Source: Ornithinimicrobium faecis
GTDB taxonomy: Bacteria > Actinomycetota > Actinomycetes > Actinomycetales > Dermatophilaceae
Assembly (NCBI RefSeq): GCF_023923225.1
Contig: NZ_CP099489.1
Coordinates: 558,001-622,000, forward strand
DNA length: 64,000 bases
Reading direction: 5' to 3'
Part shown: piece by piece, positions 9,433 to 20,667 of the stretch
Position numbering within the stretch: the first letter of the stretch is position 1
Layout of the letters: each line of letters begins with the position of its first letter
The notes under the pieces: generated by a model
Told to the model about the DNA's origin: nothing
The model's input: only the letters and a program-made list of their open reading frames with translations
The model's database searches: none
Program-made: the position numbers and the translations under genes

Positions 9433-10830
9433 TCAGAGGTTGATCATGTGGCCGGAGAGACCGTGCAGGGCCTCCTTGACCGCCTCACCCAGCGTCGGGT
9501 GGGCGAAGACCACGCGGGACAGCTCGTCCGCGGTGAGGTCCCAGGTCTGCGCGGCGTTGAGCACCGGCAGCAGCTCTGTGGCATCCGGGCCGATGATGTG
9601 GGCGCCGACGAGCTCGTTGTGCTCGGCGTCCGCGACGATCTTGACGAACCCGACCGCGTCACCCAGACCCATCGCCTTGCCGTTGGCCGAGAACGGGAAC
9701 TTGGCGACCTTGACGTCATAGCCCTTCTCCTTGGCCTGCTCCTCGGAGTAGCCCATGGAGGCGATCTGCGGGTGGCAGTAGGTCGCGCGCGGGATGAAGT
9801 CGAAGTCGATCTCCTGGGTCTCGGCGTCCGCGATGGTCTCGGCCGCCACGATGCCCATCGCCTCGGCCGTGTGCGCCAGCATCAGCTTGCCGGTGACGTC
9901 GCCGATGGCATAGACGCCGTCGACGTTGGTGCGGCCGCGGCCGTCCACCTGGATCGCGCCGCGCTCGGTCGTCGCCACCCCGATCTCCTGCAGGCCGTAG
10001 CCCTCCAGGCGCGGCGCGAAGCCGATCGCCGAGAGCAGCCGGTCGGCCTCGATCACCTGGGAGTCGCCGCCGCCGGCGGGGGAGACGGTCACCTTCACGC
10101 CGCTGCCGGTGTCCTCGACGGACTCGACCTTGGTGCTGAGCATGACCTTGACGCCGAGCTTCTTGTAGTGCTTGAGCAGCTCCTTGGAGACCTCTGCATC
10201 CTCGGTGGGCACCATGCGGTCGAGGAACTCCACGATCGTCACGTCGACGCCGAAGTTGGTCATCACATAGGCGAACTCGACACCGATGGCCCCGGATCCG
10301 GCGATGATGATCGAGCCGGGCAGCTCCGGGTCGAGGATCTGCTCCTCGTAGGTCACGACGTTGTCGCTGACCTCCACGCCCGGGATCATCCGGGTGGTCG
10401 CGCCGGTGGCCAGGATCAGGTTGTCGAAGGTCAGCTCGGTGGTGCCCTTGTCTCCGTCCACCGTCATCGAGGTCGAGCTGGTGAGGGTGCCCCAGCCGTC
10501 GACCTCGGTGATCTTGTTCTTCTTCATCAGGAAGTGCACGCCCTTGACGATGCCGTTCGACACGTCGCGGCTGCGCTTGTGCGTCGGGCCGTAGGACATC
10601 GTGGCGTCGCCCTCGATGCCGAACTTGGCCTTGTCATGGGTCAGGGTGTGCGCCAGCTCGGCGTTCTTGAGCAGTGCCTTGGAGGGGATGCAGCCGACGT
10701 TGAGGCAGACACCACCCCAATACTGCTTCTCCACGACGGCGACCTTCTTCCCGAGCTGGGAGGCGCGGATCGCCGCGACATACCCGCCGGGACCGGCACC
10801 GAGAACAACGACGTCATAGTGATCGGCCAT
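9433..10830 (-). CDS. lpdA: Dihydrolipoyl dehydrogenase
   Basis: 465 residues from the ATG at 10830 ([20 protein letters not shown]), 17 codons inside the longest frame. The FAD-binding GAGPGG motif starts at residue 11. The redox disulfide [13 protein letters not shown] has Cys42 and Cys47. The NAD-binding motif is [15 protein letters not shown]. The C-terminal [14 protein letters not shown] supplies the catalytic His-Glu pair. This E3 flavoprotein reoxidises dihydrolipoamide of the pyruvate and 2-oxoglutarate dehydrogenase complexes and the glycine cleavage system. It appears monocistronic, as is common for actinobacterial lpd genes. The preceding gene is an unrelated membrane protein. Confidence 0.96.
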   Translation of the reverse strand: MADHYDVVVLGAGPGGYVAAIRASQLGKKVAVVEKQYWGGVCLNVGCIPSKALLKNAELAHTLTHDKAKFGIEGDATMSYGPTHKRSRDVSNGIVKGVHFLMKKNKITEVDGWGTLTSSTSMTVDGDKGTTELTFDNLILATGATTRMIPGVEVSDNVVTYEEQILDPELPGSIIIAGSGAIGVEFAYVMTNFGVDVTIVEFLDRMVPTEDAEVSKELLKHYKKLGVKVMLSTKVESVEDTGSGVKVTVSPAGGGDSQVIEADRLLSAIGFAPRLEGYGLQEIGVATTERGAIQVDGRGRTNVDGVYAIGDVTGKLMLAHTAEAMGIVAAETIADAETQEIDFDFIPRATYCHPQIASMGYSEEQAKEKGYDVKVAKFPFSANGKAMGLGDAVGFVKIVADAEHNELVGAHIIGPDATELLPVLNAAQTWDLTADELSRVVFAHPTLGEAVKEALHGLSGHMINL

Positions 10831-10877
10831 GCCGACAGTATGCCGTCCGTCGGCTCTCCCAGCAGCCTCGCCCCGCA

Positions 10878-12104
10878 TCATGGACGCAGGCCTTCGGCGC
10901 GTAGACGGTCCTGCGCGATTCTCTCGGAGCGCTCCGCACGCTCGATCCGTTGGCCGAGAGTATGACGCTCGAGGTGCCTGAAGTGCCGGCGAGCCCGTCC
11001 AACCTTCCAGGCAGCGACCGGGCCAACGGCGAGGATGACGAGAGTGACTGCGGCCAACCAGGGCTCAAAGATGAGCGGTGCGGTGCACACGACAACGACT
11101 ACACCCCAGACGGCTACGACCAGGTGTAAGAGCCCGAGCGAGCGGGACCTTGTGGCGGATCCAGAGGCATCCACCGTGGAATCTATGGCTAGGTAGATGC
11201 CGAGCGGGAAACTGATGAGGACCAACCCGCTGTAGAGGAGCACCGCGCCGCTGAGTTGAGGTGCCAGGCTTAGTTGTGCCACAGCGAGCAGGGTCGCTGT
11301 CCCAGTTGCCCAGATCGCCGTGGACCCCCACCGCTGCAAGCGACCTCCGGGGTCGTCAGGCAGTGCACCGGTCGCGAGGTCTCTCACCAACTTCTGTTGG
11401 AGGGCAGTGCGATGTGTCTTGGCGCGGTGGAGGTTGTAGGTGTGCCGCACGACCGGAGGGCTGCTCAGTGCGGCGAGCCAAGCGAGCAGGAGTGCGAGTG
11501 CTGCCAGCATGGCCGCCCCCGGCCACGTCCGTGATGCAGCAAGGTCGAGGTAGGGGATGGCTCCGAGGCAAAGGGCCGATGCGCCAAGTAGGGCAGCCAT
11601 CGCCACAGAGTCGAGGAGCATCGCTCTGGCCTGCCCCGCTGCCCCCTTCGGCTGTCGGACGTGACCGATGCTGACCGCGACAAACAGCGTCACGCTGATT
11701 GTGACTATGCCGATGATGAATGCCCCAAGTAGTTCGGCGCTGACGTTGTGGTGCAACTGTCCGAAGCGGTCGACGAAGGACGCCCAGAGCTCGTCGATTC
11801 GTAGTGGCGCGGGGGACGACGCGATGGCAGGCGGGGGCACGGTCGCTGCCATCCAGTGGCCTCCTCCGGCAATGAGGATGCTGATAGCCAGCCAACCCCA
11901 GGCCCAGCGGCGCATGGCATTCCTCTCCTGCTCGATCTCCCATGGTTGAGGTTCTGGGGTTTGGGGCGGTTGGTTAACGACGAGTGTCGCGGTTGGCCGG
12001 TCTCTGATGTCTCGCTCTTTTCGGTAGGGGGACCGGTTCAAGAGCCACCCCACGACGAGCGCCGCACTGACGCTGCCGAGTATCTTCCTGTCCGCTGATC
12101 GCAT
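10878..12104 (-). CDS. Multi-pass membrane protein of unknown function, lower GC
   Basis: 408 residues from the ATG at 12104, which has GGGTGGGA upstream; a GTG three codons earlier is possible. It has about eight predicted membrane segments, among them [57 protein letters not shown] and [20 protein letters not shown], and a basic C-terminus ([20 protein letters not shown]). I recognise no family. Base composition and codon choice (more A/T at third positions) are visibly different from neighbours, suggesting recent acquisition. It starts about 100 bp from a cluster of palindromes upstream of the Fur gene on the other strand. Confidence 0.75.
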   Translation of the reverse strand: MRSADRKILGSVSAALVVGWLLNRSPYRKERDIRDRPTATLVVNQPPQTPEPQPWEIEQERNAMRRWAWGWLAISILIAGGGHWMAATVPPPAIASSPAPLRIDELWASFVDRFGQLHHNVSAELLGAFIIGIVTISVTLFVAVSIGHVRQPKGAAGQARAMLLDSVAMAALLGASALCLGAIPYLDLAASRTWPGAAMLAALALLLAWLAALSSPPVVRHTYNLHRAKTHRTALQQKLVRDLATGALPDDPGGRLQRWGSTAIWATGTATLLAVAQLSLAPQLSGAVLLYSGLVLISFPLGIYLAIDSTVDASGSATRSRSLGLLHLVVAVWGVVVVVCTAPLIFEPWLAAVTLVILAVGPVAAWKVGRARRHFRHLERHTLGQRIERAERSERIAQDRLRAEGLRP

Positions 12105-12244
12105 CGTTCCCACCCTCTAGTCACCGTTAACGCTGCTTAACCCCGTTTGCTCGCCCCACGTCGCCTCGTGCGGGCGTGCCGCAACGGTGCTAAGCACCGT
12201 AGGCGGAGCCACCGACATCCGCTCCGCGGAGGGCGTTCTTAGAT

Positions 12245-12282
12245 TGGACAGAGTCCAGAGGGGTAGCTACAATGGATATTGT
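12245..12282. promoter_or_regulatory. Two palindromic operator candidates upstream of the fur-katA pair
   Basis: Two perfect inverted repeats lie side by side: TGGAC-AGA-GTCCA at 12245-12257 and ACAAT-GGAT-ATTGT at 12269-12282. The second resembles the A/T-rich operators bound by FurA/CatR proteins upstream of catalase genes in actinobacteria. It contains the ATG (12272) of the longest regulator frame, which argues that the real start is the GTG at 12320. Autoregulation of the fur-katA unit by the regulator is inferred. Confidence 0.6.
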
Positions 12283-12319
12283 CCAGACGCGGCCCAGGGG
12301 ATCAGTGGAGGTGCAGAGC

Positions 12320-12814
12320 GTGGCGAGTCACGGCATACCGACTCCTGCAGAGTCCCTCCGCGCCGCCGGGCTGCGGGTCACCCGCCCCCGGGTGGCCGTT
12401 CTCGAGGCCCTGGCGCGCGAGCCGCACACCAGCGCCGACGCCGTCCTGGCGCAGGTCCGAGAGCAGGGGGGCCCAGTGTCCCGGCAGGCCGTCTATGACG
12501 TGCTGCACGCGCTGACGCAGGCTCGCCTCGTCCGGCGGCTGCTGATCGACAATGCCTCGCGCTACGAGCTGGACACCCACGACAACCACCACCACCTGCT
12601 GTGCCGCGGCTGCGGTGCGCTCGCCGACGTGCCCTGCGCCGTCGGTGCCGCGCCCTGTCTGCTGCCCAGCCACGATCACGGGTTCGAGGTCGAGGTCGCC
12701 GACGTCCTCTACTCCGGGCTCTGTCCCACCTGCCGTGCCGCGGGGGACCGCGGGGCGGACGCCACCACATCAACTGCACGCACATCAACAACACCACGGA
12801 GGATGAATGTCTGA
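12320..12814 (+). CDS. Fur-family regulator of catalase (FurA/CatR type)
   Basis: 164 residues from the GTG at 12320, chosen because GGAGG sits 8 bp upstream (12307-12311) and because the ATG at 12272 lies inside an operator-like palindrome. The winged-helix half ([34 protein letters not shown]) precedes [18 protein letters not shown], the HHHxxCxxC metal site, and a second CPTC pair near the end. This is the FurA/CatR subgroup that senses oxidation or iron and represses an adjacent catalase. The last 8 bp overlap the katA start (12807-12814), so translation is probably coupled. Confidence 0.9.
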   Translation: MASHGIPTPAESLRAAGLRVTRPRVAVLEALAREPHTSADAVLAQVREQGGPVSRQAVYDVLHALTQARLVRRLLIDNASRYELDTHDNHHHLLCRGCGALADVPCAVGAAPCLLPSHDHGFEVEVADVLYSGLCPTCRAAGDRGADATTSTARTSTTPRRMNV

Positions 12815-14297
12815 GTTCACAGCCGGCACCCATGAGAACGGTGCGCCGCGCCCGTCCGACGCCCACTCGCTCAGCGTCGGGAGCAACGGCCCGCTGCTGC
12901 TGCACGACGTGGCCCTGGTCGAGAAGCTCGCCCGGTTTGACCGCGAGCGCATCCCGGAGCGCAGCCCGCACGCCAAGGGGTCGGGGGCCTTCGGCGAGTT
13001 CGAGGTGACCGAGGATGTCAGCAAGTTCACCAAGGCCGGGTTCCTGCAGAAGGGCGCCAAGACCCCGATGATGGCCCGCTTCTCCACTGTCGCCGGTGAG
13101 CAGGGGTCGCCCGACACCTGGCGTGACGTGCGCGGTTTCGCGCTGAAGTTCTACACCGACCAGGGCAACTTCGACATGGTCGGCAACAACACGCCGGTCT
13201 TCTTCGTGCGCGACCCGATGAAGTTCCCGGACTTCATCCACTCCCAGAAGCGCACCCCGGACTCCGGCCTGCGCAGCGGGAACATGCAGTGGGACTTCTG
13301 GACGCTGGTGCCGGAGTCGGCCCACCAGGTCTCCTACGTGATGGGCCCCCGTGGCCTGCCGCGCAGCTGGCGCGAGATGAACGGCTACTCCTCGCACACC
13401 TACTTGTGGGTCAACGAGGCCGGCGAGAAGTTCTGGGTCGTCTATCACTGGCTGTCCGAGCAGGGCGTGCACAACATGACCAACGAGGAGGCCACGGAGC
13501 TCGCGGGCACCGACGCTGAGTATCACCGTCGCGACCTGTTCGACGCCATCAACCGCGGCGACTTCCCGAGCTGGCGCCTGGAGGTCCAGGTCATGCCCTA
13601 CGACGAGGCCAAGGACTACCGCTTCAACCCCTTCGACCTGACCAAGGTCTGGTCCAAGAAGGACTACCCGCGCATCCCGGTGGGCCGGTTCACGCTCAAC
13701 CAGAACCCGTCCAACCACTTCGCGGAGATCGAGCAGGCCGCCTTCAGCCCCTCCAACACGGTGCCCGGCACCGGCGTCTCCCCGGACAAGATGCTGCTGG
13801 CTCGCGTCTTCTCCTATCCCGACGCCCAGCGCAACCGCCTCGGCACCAACTTCAACCAGTTGCCGGTCAACGCCCCGAAGGTGGCGACCAACTCCTACGA
13901 CAAGGAGGGGGCGATGCAGTTCCACCACAGCGGTGCAGCTCCGGTCTACTCGCCCAACTCCTACAGCCGCCCCTATGCCGACGAGCAGGGCACCTCGGAG
14001 ACCGGCTGGGAAGCCGATGGTGAGATGGTGCGCGCGGCCTACACGCTGCACGCCGAGGATGACGACTTCGGTCAGGCGCACACCCTGGTCCGCGAGGTCT
14101 ACACCGAGGAGGAGCGCCAGGAGCTGGTCAAGACCGTCGTGGGCTCGCTCACCGACGTCGAGGAGCCGGTGCTGAGCCGGGTGTTCGACTACTGGACCAA
14201 GATCGACGCCGAGGTCGGTGCCAACATCGAGGCCGCCTATCGCGCGGGCGCCGAGGAGCAGGTGCCGGGCAACGACCCGGTCGACGTTGACGCCTGA
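12807..14297 (+). CDS. katA: Monofunctional haem catalase (clade 3 type)
   Basis: 496 residues, the small-subunit catalase size. The distal His55 lies in [18 protein letters not shown]. The active-site Asn is in [13 protein letters not shown] (about 127/128). The proximal haem ligand Tyr337 is in [15 protein letters not shown]. It disproportionates hydrogen peroxide in the cytoplasm. The start overlaps the 3' end of the Fur-family gene by 8 bp (ATGTCTGA), and an AGGA lies just upstream. The unit is probably repressed by that regulator and induced by peroxide. The substitution of SP for the common VV before the distal His motif is unusual but does not touch catalytic residues. Confidence 0.96.
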   Translation: MSEFTAGTHENGAPRPSDAHSLSVGSNGPLLLHDVALVEKLARFDRERIPERSPHAKGSGAFGEFEVTEDVSKFTKAGFLQKGAKTPMMARFSTVAGEQGSPDTWRDVRGFALKFYTDQGNFDMVGNNTPVFFVRDPMKFPDFIHSQKRTPDSGLRSGNMQWDFWTLVPESAHQVSYVMGPRGLPRSWREMNGYSSHTYLWVNEAGEKFWVVYHWLSEQGVHNMTNEEATELAGTDAEYHRRDLFDAINRGDFPSWRLEVQVMPYDEAKDYRFNPFDLTKVWSKKDYPRIPVGRFTLNQNPSNHFAEIEQAAFSPSNTVPGTGVSPDKMLLARVFSYPDAQRNRLGTNFNQLPVNAPKVATNSYDKEGAMQFHHSGAAPVYSPNSYSRPYADEQGTSETGWEADGEMVRAAYTLHAEDDDFGQAHTLVREVYTEEERQELVKTVVGSLTDVEEPVLSRVFDYWTKIDAEVGANIEAAYRAGAEEQVPGNDPVDVDA

Positions 14298-14346
14298 GTC
14301 ACCGACTGACTAGTCCCCCAAGGCGATTCGCCGGGCAGGGCTGACT

Positions 14347-14388
14347 GGGCCTGCAGGAGTGGTTGCACCAGACCACCCCTGCAGGCCC
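14347..14388 (+). terminator. Hairpin terminator after katA
   Basis: Inverted repeat with arms 14347-14363 and 14372-14388 (GGGCCTGCAGG plus GTGGT against ACCAC plus CCTGCAGGCCC), one A-C mismatch and an 8-nt loop. Only a short T-rich run follows. It lies 50 bp after the catalase stop. Confidence 0.75.
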
Positions 14389-14405
14389 CTTGTCGTTCCA
14401 GGGCT

Positions 14406-14478
14406 CAGTGTCGTCCCGGGGCGTCGGTGTCGTCCCGGGTGTCAGTGTTGTCCGGGGCGTGAGTGCTGTCCGGGGTGT
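14406..14478. repeat. Four 18-19 bp degenerate tandem repeats
   Basis: Units start at 14406 (19 bp), 14425, 14443 and 14461 (18 bp each), with consensus close to CAGTGTYGTCCGGGGYGT. The last unit abuts the stop codon of the leftward membrane-protein gene at 14478. There is no coding potential in the short gap. It probably arose by slippage. Confidence 0.8.
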
Positions 14479-15041
14479 CAGTTGATGCTGGCCGCGAGGT
14501 CTCGCACGCTCATCAGCTCGGCGGTGTCGACGAAGGTCCGCAAGCGCTCGTCGCTGTAGGTCGCGGGGTGCGCCACCAGGACGACCAGCGTGCTGTCGCG
14601 CACCACTCCCTCGGCGAACAGGAGTGTCTCGGGGCCGTTGGCGCTCGCCGAGAGGTGGTCCCCGGACGAGGTGCACCCATCGGCCAGGTCGGGCTCGACC
14701 GTCCCGAGGAGCTCGCACAGATCGGGGTCGGCTCCGACCCGGAGATTGAGCAGGCGCAGCTCAGGGACCGCAGCACCGTCGCCGTCGACGTAGGTCGCGA
14801 CGAGCCCGCGGTTGCTGTCGAGCGCGGTGAGGTCGTGGATCTCCTGTGGCAGCTCTGGCACGCCCACGGAGCGCAGGCCAGGAGCGGTCAGCTCGGCCAG
14901 TCGTGCCTCGTCCTGCTCCCGCTGCCACAGGAAGATGCCGAGCACCGCGCACACGGCGAGGAAGCCCACGATCATCGTCACAATGACGATCCGCCCCCGG
15001 CGCTGAGTCCGCCGAAGGTCCTCCGGCTCCCGTGTGGTCAT
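14478..15041 (-). CDS. Single-pass membrane protein of unknown function
   Basis: 187 residues. A short basic cytoplasmic N-terminus (MTTREPEDLRRTQRRGR) is followed by one membrane helix (IVIVTMIVGFLAVCAVLGIFLW, about residues 18-39) and an extracytoplasmic domain of about 145 residues. That domain contains two Cys (PDLCELLG, DGCTSSGDH) that could form a disulfide, and it ends in a regular alpha/beta pattern (ETLLFAEGVVRDSTLVVLVAHP). I do not recognise the domain. The gene faces away from ilvB; its promoter region adjoins the CRP-like site of the ilv operon. Confidence 0.72.
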   Translation of the reverse strand: MTTREPEDLRRTQRRGRIVIVTMIVGFLAVCAVLGIFLWQREQDEARLAELTAPGLRSVGVPELPQEIHDLTALDSNRGLVATYVDGDGAAVPELRLLNLRVGADPDLCELLGTVEPDLADGCTSSGDHLSASANGPETLLFAEGVVRDSTLVVLVAHPATYSDERLRTFVDTAELMSVRDLAASIN

Positions 15042-15142
15042 GCTGCATCTCCCTCGTCGCGGTGCAGATCCTTCAGTCTCTCAGCAGTGCTTCAGCGGTC
15101 CGCATCGTGGATTCTTTGGCGATCCGCAGCGCACAGCACCTC

Positions 15143-15164
15143 GCTTGTGACCGGCGTCACAAGC
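15143..15164. promoter_or_regulatory. CRP/GlxR-like operator upstream of ilvB
   Basis: A perfect inverted repeat with 9-bp arms (GCTTGTGAC and GTCACAAGC, 4-bp spacer). Its core, TGTGACCGGCGTCACA at 15146-15161, is an exact TGTGA-N6-TCACA match to the CRP/GlxR consensus. It ends 9 bp before a consensus TTGACA (15173-15178), a position typical for activation but also compatible with repression. The binding protein is inferred to be a genomic CRP/GlxR homologue. The Crp/Fnr gene at 43999 is another candidate. Confidence 0.75.
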
Positions 15165-15172
15165 CAAGTCTC

Positions 15173-15209
15173 TTGACAAGACCCGGGTGAGTGGGGGCAT
15201 GGTTGCCCT
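15173..15209 (+). promoter_or_regulatory. Probable ilv operon promoter
   Basis: A consensus TTGACA lies at 15173-15178. The best -10 is CATGGT at 15199-15204, with a long 20-bp spacer. That would start the RNA at about 15210, the A of the leader-peptide ATG, making the leader message leaderless. A small inverted repeat, GGGCA-TGGT-TGCCC, overlaps the -10 at 15195-15208. Confidence 0.5.
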
Positions 15210-15257
15210 ATGCACTTCGGCCTCGTACTTATTATCTCAGGGCGCGTCACGCGGTAA
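15210..15257 (+). CDS. ilv operon attenuation leader peptide
   Basis: A 15-codon frame encoding MHFGLVLIISGRVTR, ending in TAA. Residues 5-9 (L-V-L-I-I) are consecutive branched-chain amino acids. They are encoded partly by codons that are rare in this genome (GTA, CTT, ATT), as expected for a stalling leader. It lies between the promoter and an intrinsic terminator ahead of ilvB. Low charged branched-chain tRNA should stall the ribosome here and relieve termination. There is no Shine-Dalgarno, consistent with a leaderless start. Confidence 0.85.
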   Translation: MHFGLVLIISGRVTR

Positions 15258-15312
15258 CCACCTACCGAGACGCGTCCTACCTCCGTTGCCCATCCGGGCC
15301 GGGGGTTTTTTT
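15243..15312 (+). terminator. ilv attenuator (pause hairpin and intrinsic terminator)
   Basis: The first hairpin pairs CGCGTC (15243-15248) and CGGTA (15252-15256) with TACCG (15263-15267) and GACGCG (15269-15274), overlapping the leader stop codon. The terminator stem is ACCTCCG (15279-15285) with CGGGGGT (15300-15306), a TT bulge, then GCCC (15288-15291) with GGGC (15296-15299), followed by seven Ts (15306-15312). A weak alternative pairing, GGTAAC (15253-15258) with GTTGCC (15285-15290), would break the terminator and could be the antiterminator. Confidence 0.8.
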
Positions 15313-15341
15313 ATACCCAGATTCGAGTCAGAGAGAGTGAT

Positions 15342-17156
15342 ATGACCGCTCAGCCCACCAGCGCAGCGCCCGCCCAGATGGCGCTCCCGAGCACGAGCAC
15401 CGGTGCCGAGGCACTCGTGGATGCGCTGCTCCGCGTAGGCGCAGAGCACATCTTCGGTCTCCCCGGCGGGGCGGTGCTGCCGCTCTACGACACGCTCTAT
15501 CAGCGTCCCGAGCTGCGTCACATCCTGGTCCGCCACGAGCAGGGCGCCGGCCACGCGGCCCAGGGCTATGCGGCGGCGACCGGCAAGGTCGGGGTCTGCC
15601 TGGCCACGAGTGGGCCGGGAGCCACCAACCTGGTCACCCCGCTGGCCGACGCCAACATGGACTCCGTGCCGATGGTGGCGATCACCGGCAACGTGCCCAG
15701 CTCGGCGATGGGCTCGGACGCCTTCCAGGAGGCCGACATCCGCTCGATCACCATGCCGGTGACCAAGCACAGCTTCCTGGTGACCGACCCCGCGATGATC
15801 GCCCCGACCGTGGCCAGCGCCTTCCGGCTGGCGTCGAGCGGTCGCCCCGGGCCTGTCCTGGTCGACGTCAGCAAGGACGCGCTGACCGCTCAGACCAAGA
15901 CGGTCACCGACGGCGACCTGGCGATGCCGGGCTATCGGCCGGTGACCGAGCCCGGTCACGAGCAGGTCCGTGACGCGGTCTCGCTGATGCTCGCCTCCCG
16001 CCGTCCGGTGCTCTATGTCGGTGGCGGCACCATCCGCGCCGGCGCCCACGGCGAGCTGATGGCCCTGGCGGAGATGACCGGCCTCCCCGTGGTCACCACG
16101 CTCATGGCCCGCGGTGCCTTCCCGGACAGCCACCCGCAGCACCTGGGGATGCCAGGCATGCACGGCACGGTCGCGGCCGTCGGCGCGCTGCAGAAGTCGG
16201 ACCTGATCATCAGCCTGGGCGCCCGCTTCGATGACCGGGTCACCGGTGTCCGCGAGTCGTTCGCGCCGCATGCCAAGGTGATCCACGCCGACATCGACCC
16301 CGCGGAGATCGGCAAGGTCCGCGCGGCGGAGGTCGCCCTGCTCGGCGACTGCCGCCCCACCATCGCGGCCCTGGCCGGCGAGTTCCGTGCCCGCGTCGAG
16401 GGCGGCACCGTCCCCGACTACGCCGAGTGGGTCGACTTCTGCCAGAAGGTCAAGGGCCGCTACCCGTTGTCGTATGACGAGGCGCCGGGTGGGCAGGTCG
16501 CCCCCCAGCAGGTGATCGAGCGGCTGGGCGCCCTGGCCGGGCCGGACGCGGTGTTCACCTCGGGTGTTGGACAGCACCAGATGTGGGCCGCGCACTATCT
16601 CGGCTTCGAGCGTCCGCGGACCTGGATCAACTCCGGGGGCCTGGGCACGATGGGCTTCGCGGTCCCCGCGGCGATGGGCGCCAAGGTTGGCCGACCGGAC
16701 AGCACCGTCTGGGCGGTCGACGGCGACGGTTGCTTCCAGATGACCAACCAGGAGCTGGCCACCTGCGCCGTCGAGGGCATCCCGATCAAGGTTGCCATCA
16801 TCAACAACGGCGCTCTGGGCATGGTCCGGCAGTGGCAGACGCTGTTCTACAACGAGCGCTACAGCAACACCGGCCTGCGCGGCACGCCGGCCCGGCCGGA
16901 GGCGCGCACCCCGATCCACGTGCCGGACTTCGTGATGCTGGCCCGCAGCTATGGCTGCGAGGCGCTGCGCTGCGAGGACCCCGCTGACATCGACAAGACG
17001 ATCGAGACCGCCATGGGCATCAACGACGTCCCCGTCGTCGTCGACTTCCGCGTCCACCAGGACGCGATGGTCTGGCCGATGGTCGCCTCGGGCGCCAGCA
17101 ACGACGACATCAAGTTTGCCCGCGACCTCGCCCCCCAGTTTGAGGAGGACGACTGA
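15342..17156 (+). CDS. ilvB: Acetolactate synthase large (catalytic) subunit
   Basis: 604 residues with three thiamine-diphosphate enzyme domains. The N-terminal domain has [14 protein letters not shown] and the catalytic Glu in [15 protein letters not shown]. The central FAD-binding domain is followed by the C-terminal domain with [17 protein letters not shown], the ThDP/Mg GDG-N motif. It condenses two pyruvates to acetolactate, or pyruvate with 2-oxobutyrate to acetohydroxybutyrate, the first common step of valine, leucine and isoleucine synthesis. GAGAGAG lies 8 bp before the ATG. It is the first structural gene after the attenuator and is followed 177 bp later by ilvN. Confidence 0.97.
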   Translation: MTAQPTSAAPAQMALPSTSTGAEALVDALLRVGAEHIFGLPGGAVLPLYDTLYQRPELRHILVRHEQGAGHAAQGYAAATGKVGVCLATSGPGATNLVTPLADANMDSVPMVAITGNVPSSAMGSDAFQEADIRSITMPVTKHSFLVTDPAMIAPTVASAFRLASSGRPGPVLVDVSKDALTAQTKTVTDGDLAMPGYRPVTEPGHEQVRDAVSLMLASRRPVLYVGGGTIRAGAHGELMALAEMTGLPVVTTLMARGAFPDSHPQHLGMPGMHGTVAAVGALQKSDLIISLGARFDDRVTGVRESFAPHAKVIHADIDPAEIGKVRAAEVALLGDCRPTIAALAGEFRARVEGGTVPDYAEWVDFCQKVKGRYPLSYDEAPGGQVAPQQVIERLGALAGPDAVFTSGVGQHQMWAAHYLGFERPRTWINSGGLGTMGFAVPAAMGAKVGRPDSTVWAVDGDGCFQMTNQELATCAVEGIPIKVAIINNGALGMVRQWQTLFYNERYSNTGLRGTPARPEARTPIHVPDFVMLARSYGCEALRCEDPADIDKTIETAMGINDVPVVVDFRVHQDAMVWPMVASGASNDDIKFARDLAPQFEEDD

Positions 17157-17198
17157 TGCACCTGACTGGTCAGGCCACCCCCTGCGACGTGCAGGCCC

Positions 17199-17212
17199 GG
17201 TCACCGGTGACC
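17199..17212. other. Perfect 14-bp palindrome in the ilvB-ilvN gap
   Basis: GGTCACCGGTGACC is self-complementary. A smaller hairpin (CCTGA-CTGG-TCAGG) lies at 17161-17174. The 177-bp gap has no coding potential and is unusually long for this operon, so these may be RNA-processing or differential-expression structures. Confidence 0.45.
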
Positions 17213-17333
17213 ACCTCGGCACGTCACCGGCTCGGAGCACTGATTATTCGAGTCCGGGAAAGGGCCGGGCACTCCAGCTGATCACCACCCCTCATCACAC
17301 TTCCAACCCCCATCACCCCCTTTGGAGCACATC

Positions 17334-17654
17334 ATGAGCCGTCACGCACTGTCTGTCCTGGTCGAGAACAATCCGGGCGTCCTGGCCCGGGTCTCGGTCC
17401 TGTTCGCCCGCCGCAGCTTCAACATCGACCACCTGGTCGTTGGCCCCACCGAGGACCCCAAGGTCTCCCGGATGACCATCGTCCTCAACGTCGGTGACGA
17501 GCAGCTGCACAAGGTCACCAGCCAGTTGGACAAGCTGATCGAGGTCATCCACATCGAGGAGCTGTCGGACCCGTCCGCGATCCGCGACAAGCTGTGGGCG
17601 ATCAACGACAACGGGCCACGCCCGGTCGGCGCCATGGCGGCCGCCTGGGGCTGA
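17334..17654 (+). CDS. ilvN: Acetolactate synthase small subunit, short single-ACT form
   Basis: 106 residues from the ATG at 17334, with TTTGGAG 6 bp upstream; the ATG four codons earlier lacks a binding site. The N-terminal ACT domain is clear (LSVLVENNPGVLARVSVLFARRSFNIDHLVVG, about 5-80). It should bind valine for feedback inhibition and activate IlvB. Actinobacterial IlvN proteins are usually about 165-175 residues with a second C-terminal domain. Here the sequence ends with GAMAAAWG and only 117 bp separate it from ilvC, so that domain is absent rather than frameshifted. Enteric IlvN and IlvM are similarly short. Confidence 0.92.
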   Translation: MSRHALSVLVENNPGVLARVSVLFARRSFNIDHLVVGPTEDPKVSRMTIVLNVGDEQLHKVTSQLDKLIEVIHIEELSDPSAIRDKLWAINDNGPRPVGAMAAAWG

Positions 17655-20497
<2,843 letters not shown>

Positions 20498-20543
20498 CCT
20501 CGTGCGGGGGTGGCGGGTGACCGCCTCTGCATGACGGTCTCCG

Positions 20544-20581
20544 GCCGGGCCGGGTGGTGCTCCTCCGCCACCCGGCCCGGC
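20544..20581 (+). terminator. Strong hairpin terminator after ilvD
   Basis: A perfect 14-bp stem (GCCGGGCCGGGTGG at 20544-20557 with its complement at 20568-20581) and a 10-nt loop, 46 bp after the ilvD stop. The T tract is minimal (TT), as is usual in such high-GC genomes. Confidence 0.85.
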
Positions 20582-20667
20582 TTATCCCGTTGATCCGTGG
20601 CCTGTGGACCGGAGCGCGGCCACGGCCTAGGGTGACGCCAAGCAGTCGCCCTCGAGGAAGGACGCCT

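Noticed and set aside
8052-9443. 463-residue plus-strand frame opposite the phosphatase
   Set aside because: Shadow of the PhoD-like gene, composition typical of antisense high-GC frames.
15210-15312. T-box riboswitch before ilvB
   Set aside because: No T-box sequence or specifier loop; the short peptide with LVLII fits ribosome-mediated attenuation.
17334-17654. Frameshift truncating IlvN
   Set aside because: No continuation of the C-terminal domain is found in any frame in the 117 bp before ilvC; the domain is absent rather than broken.
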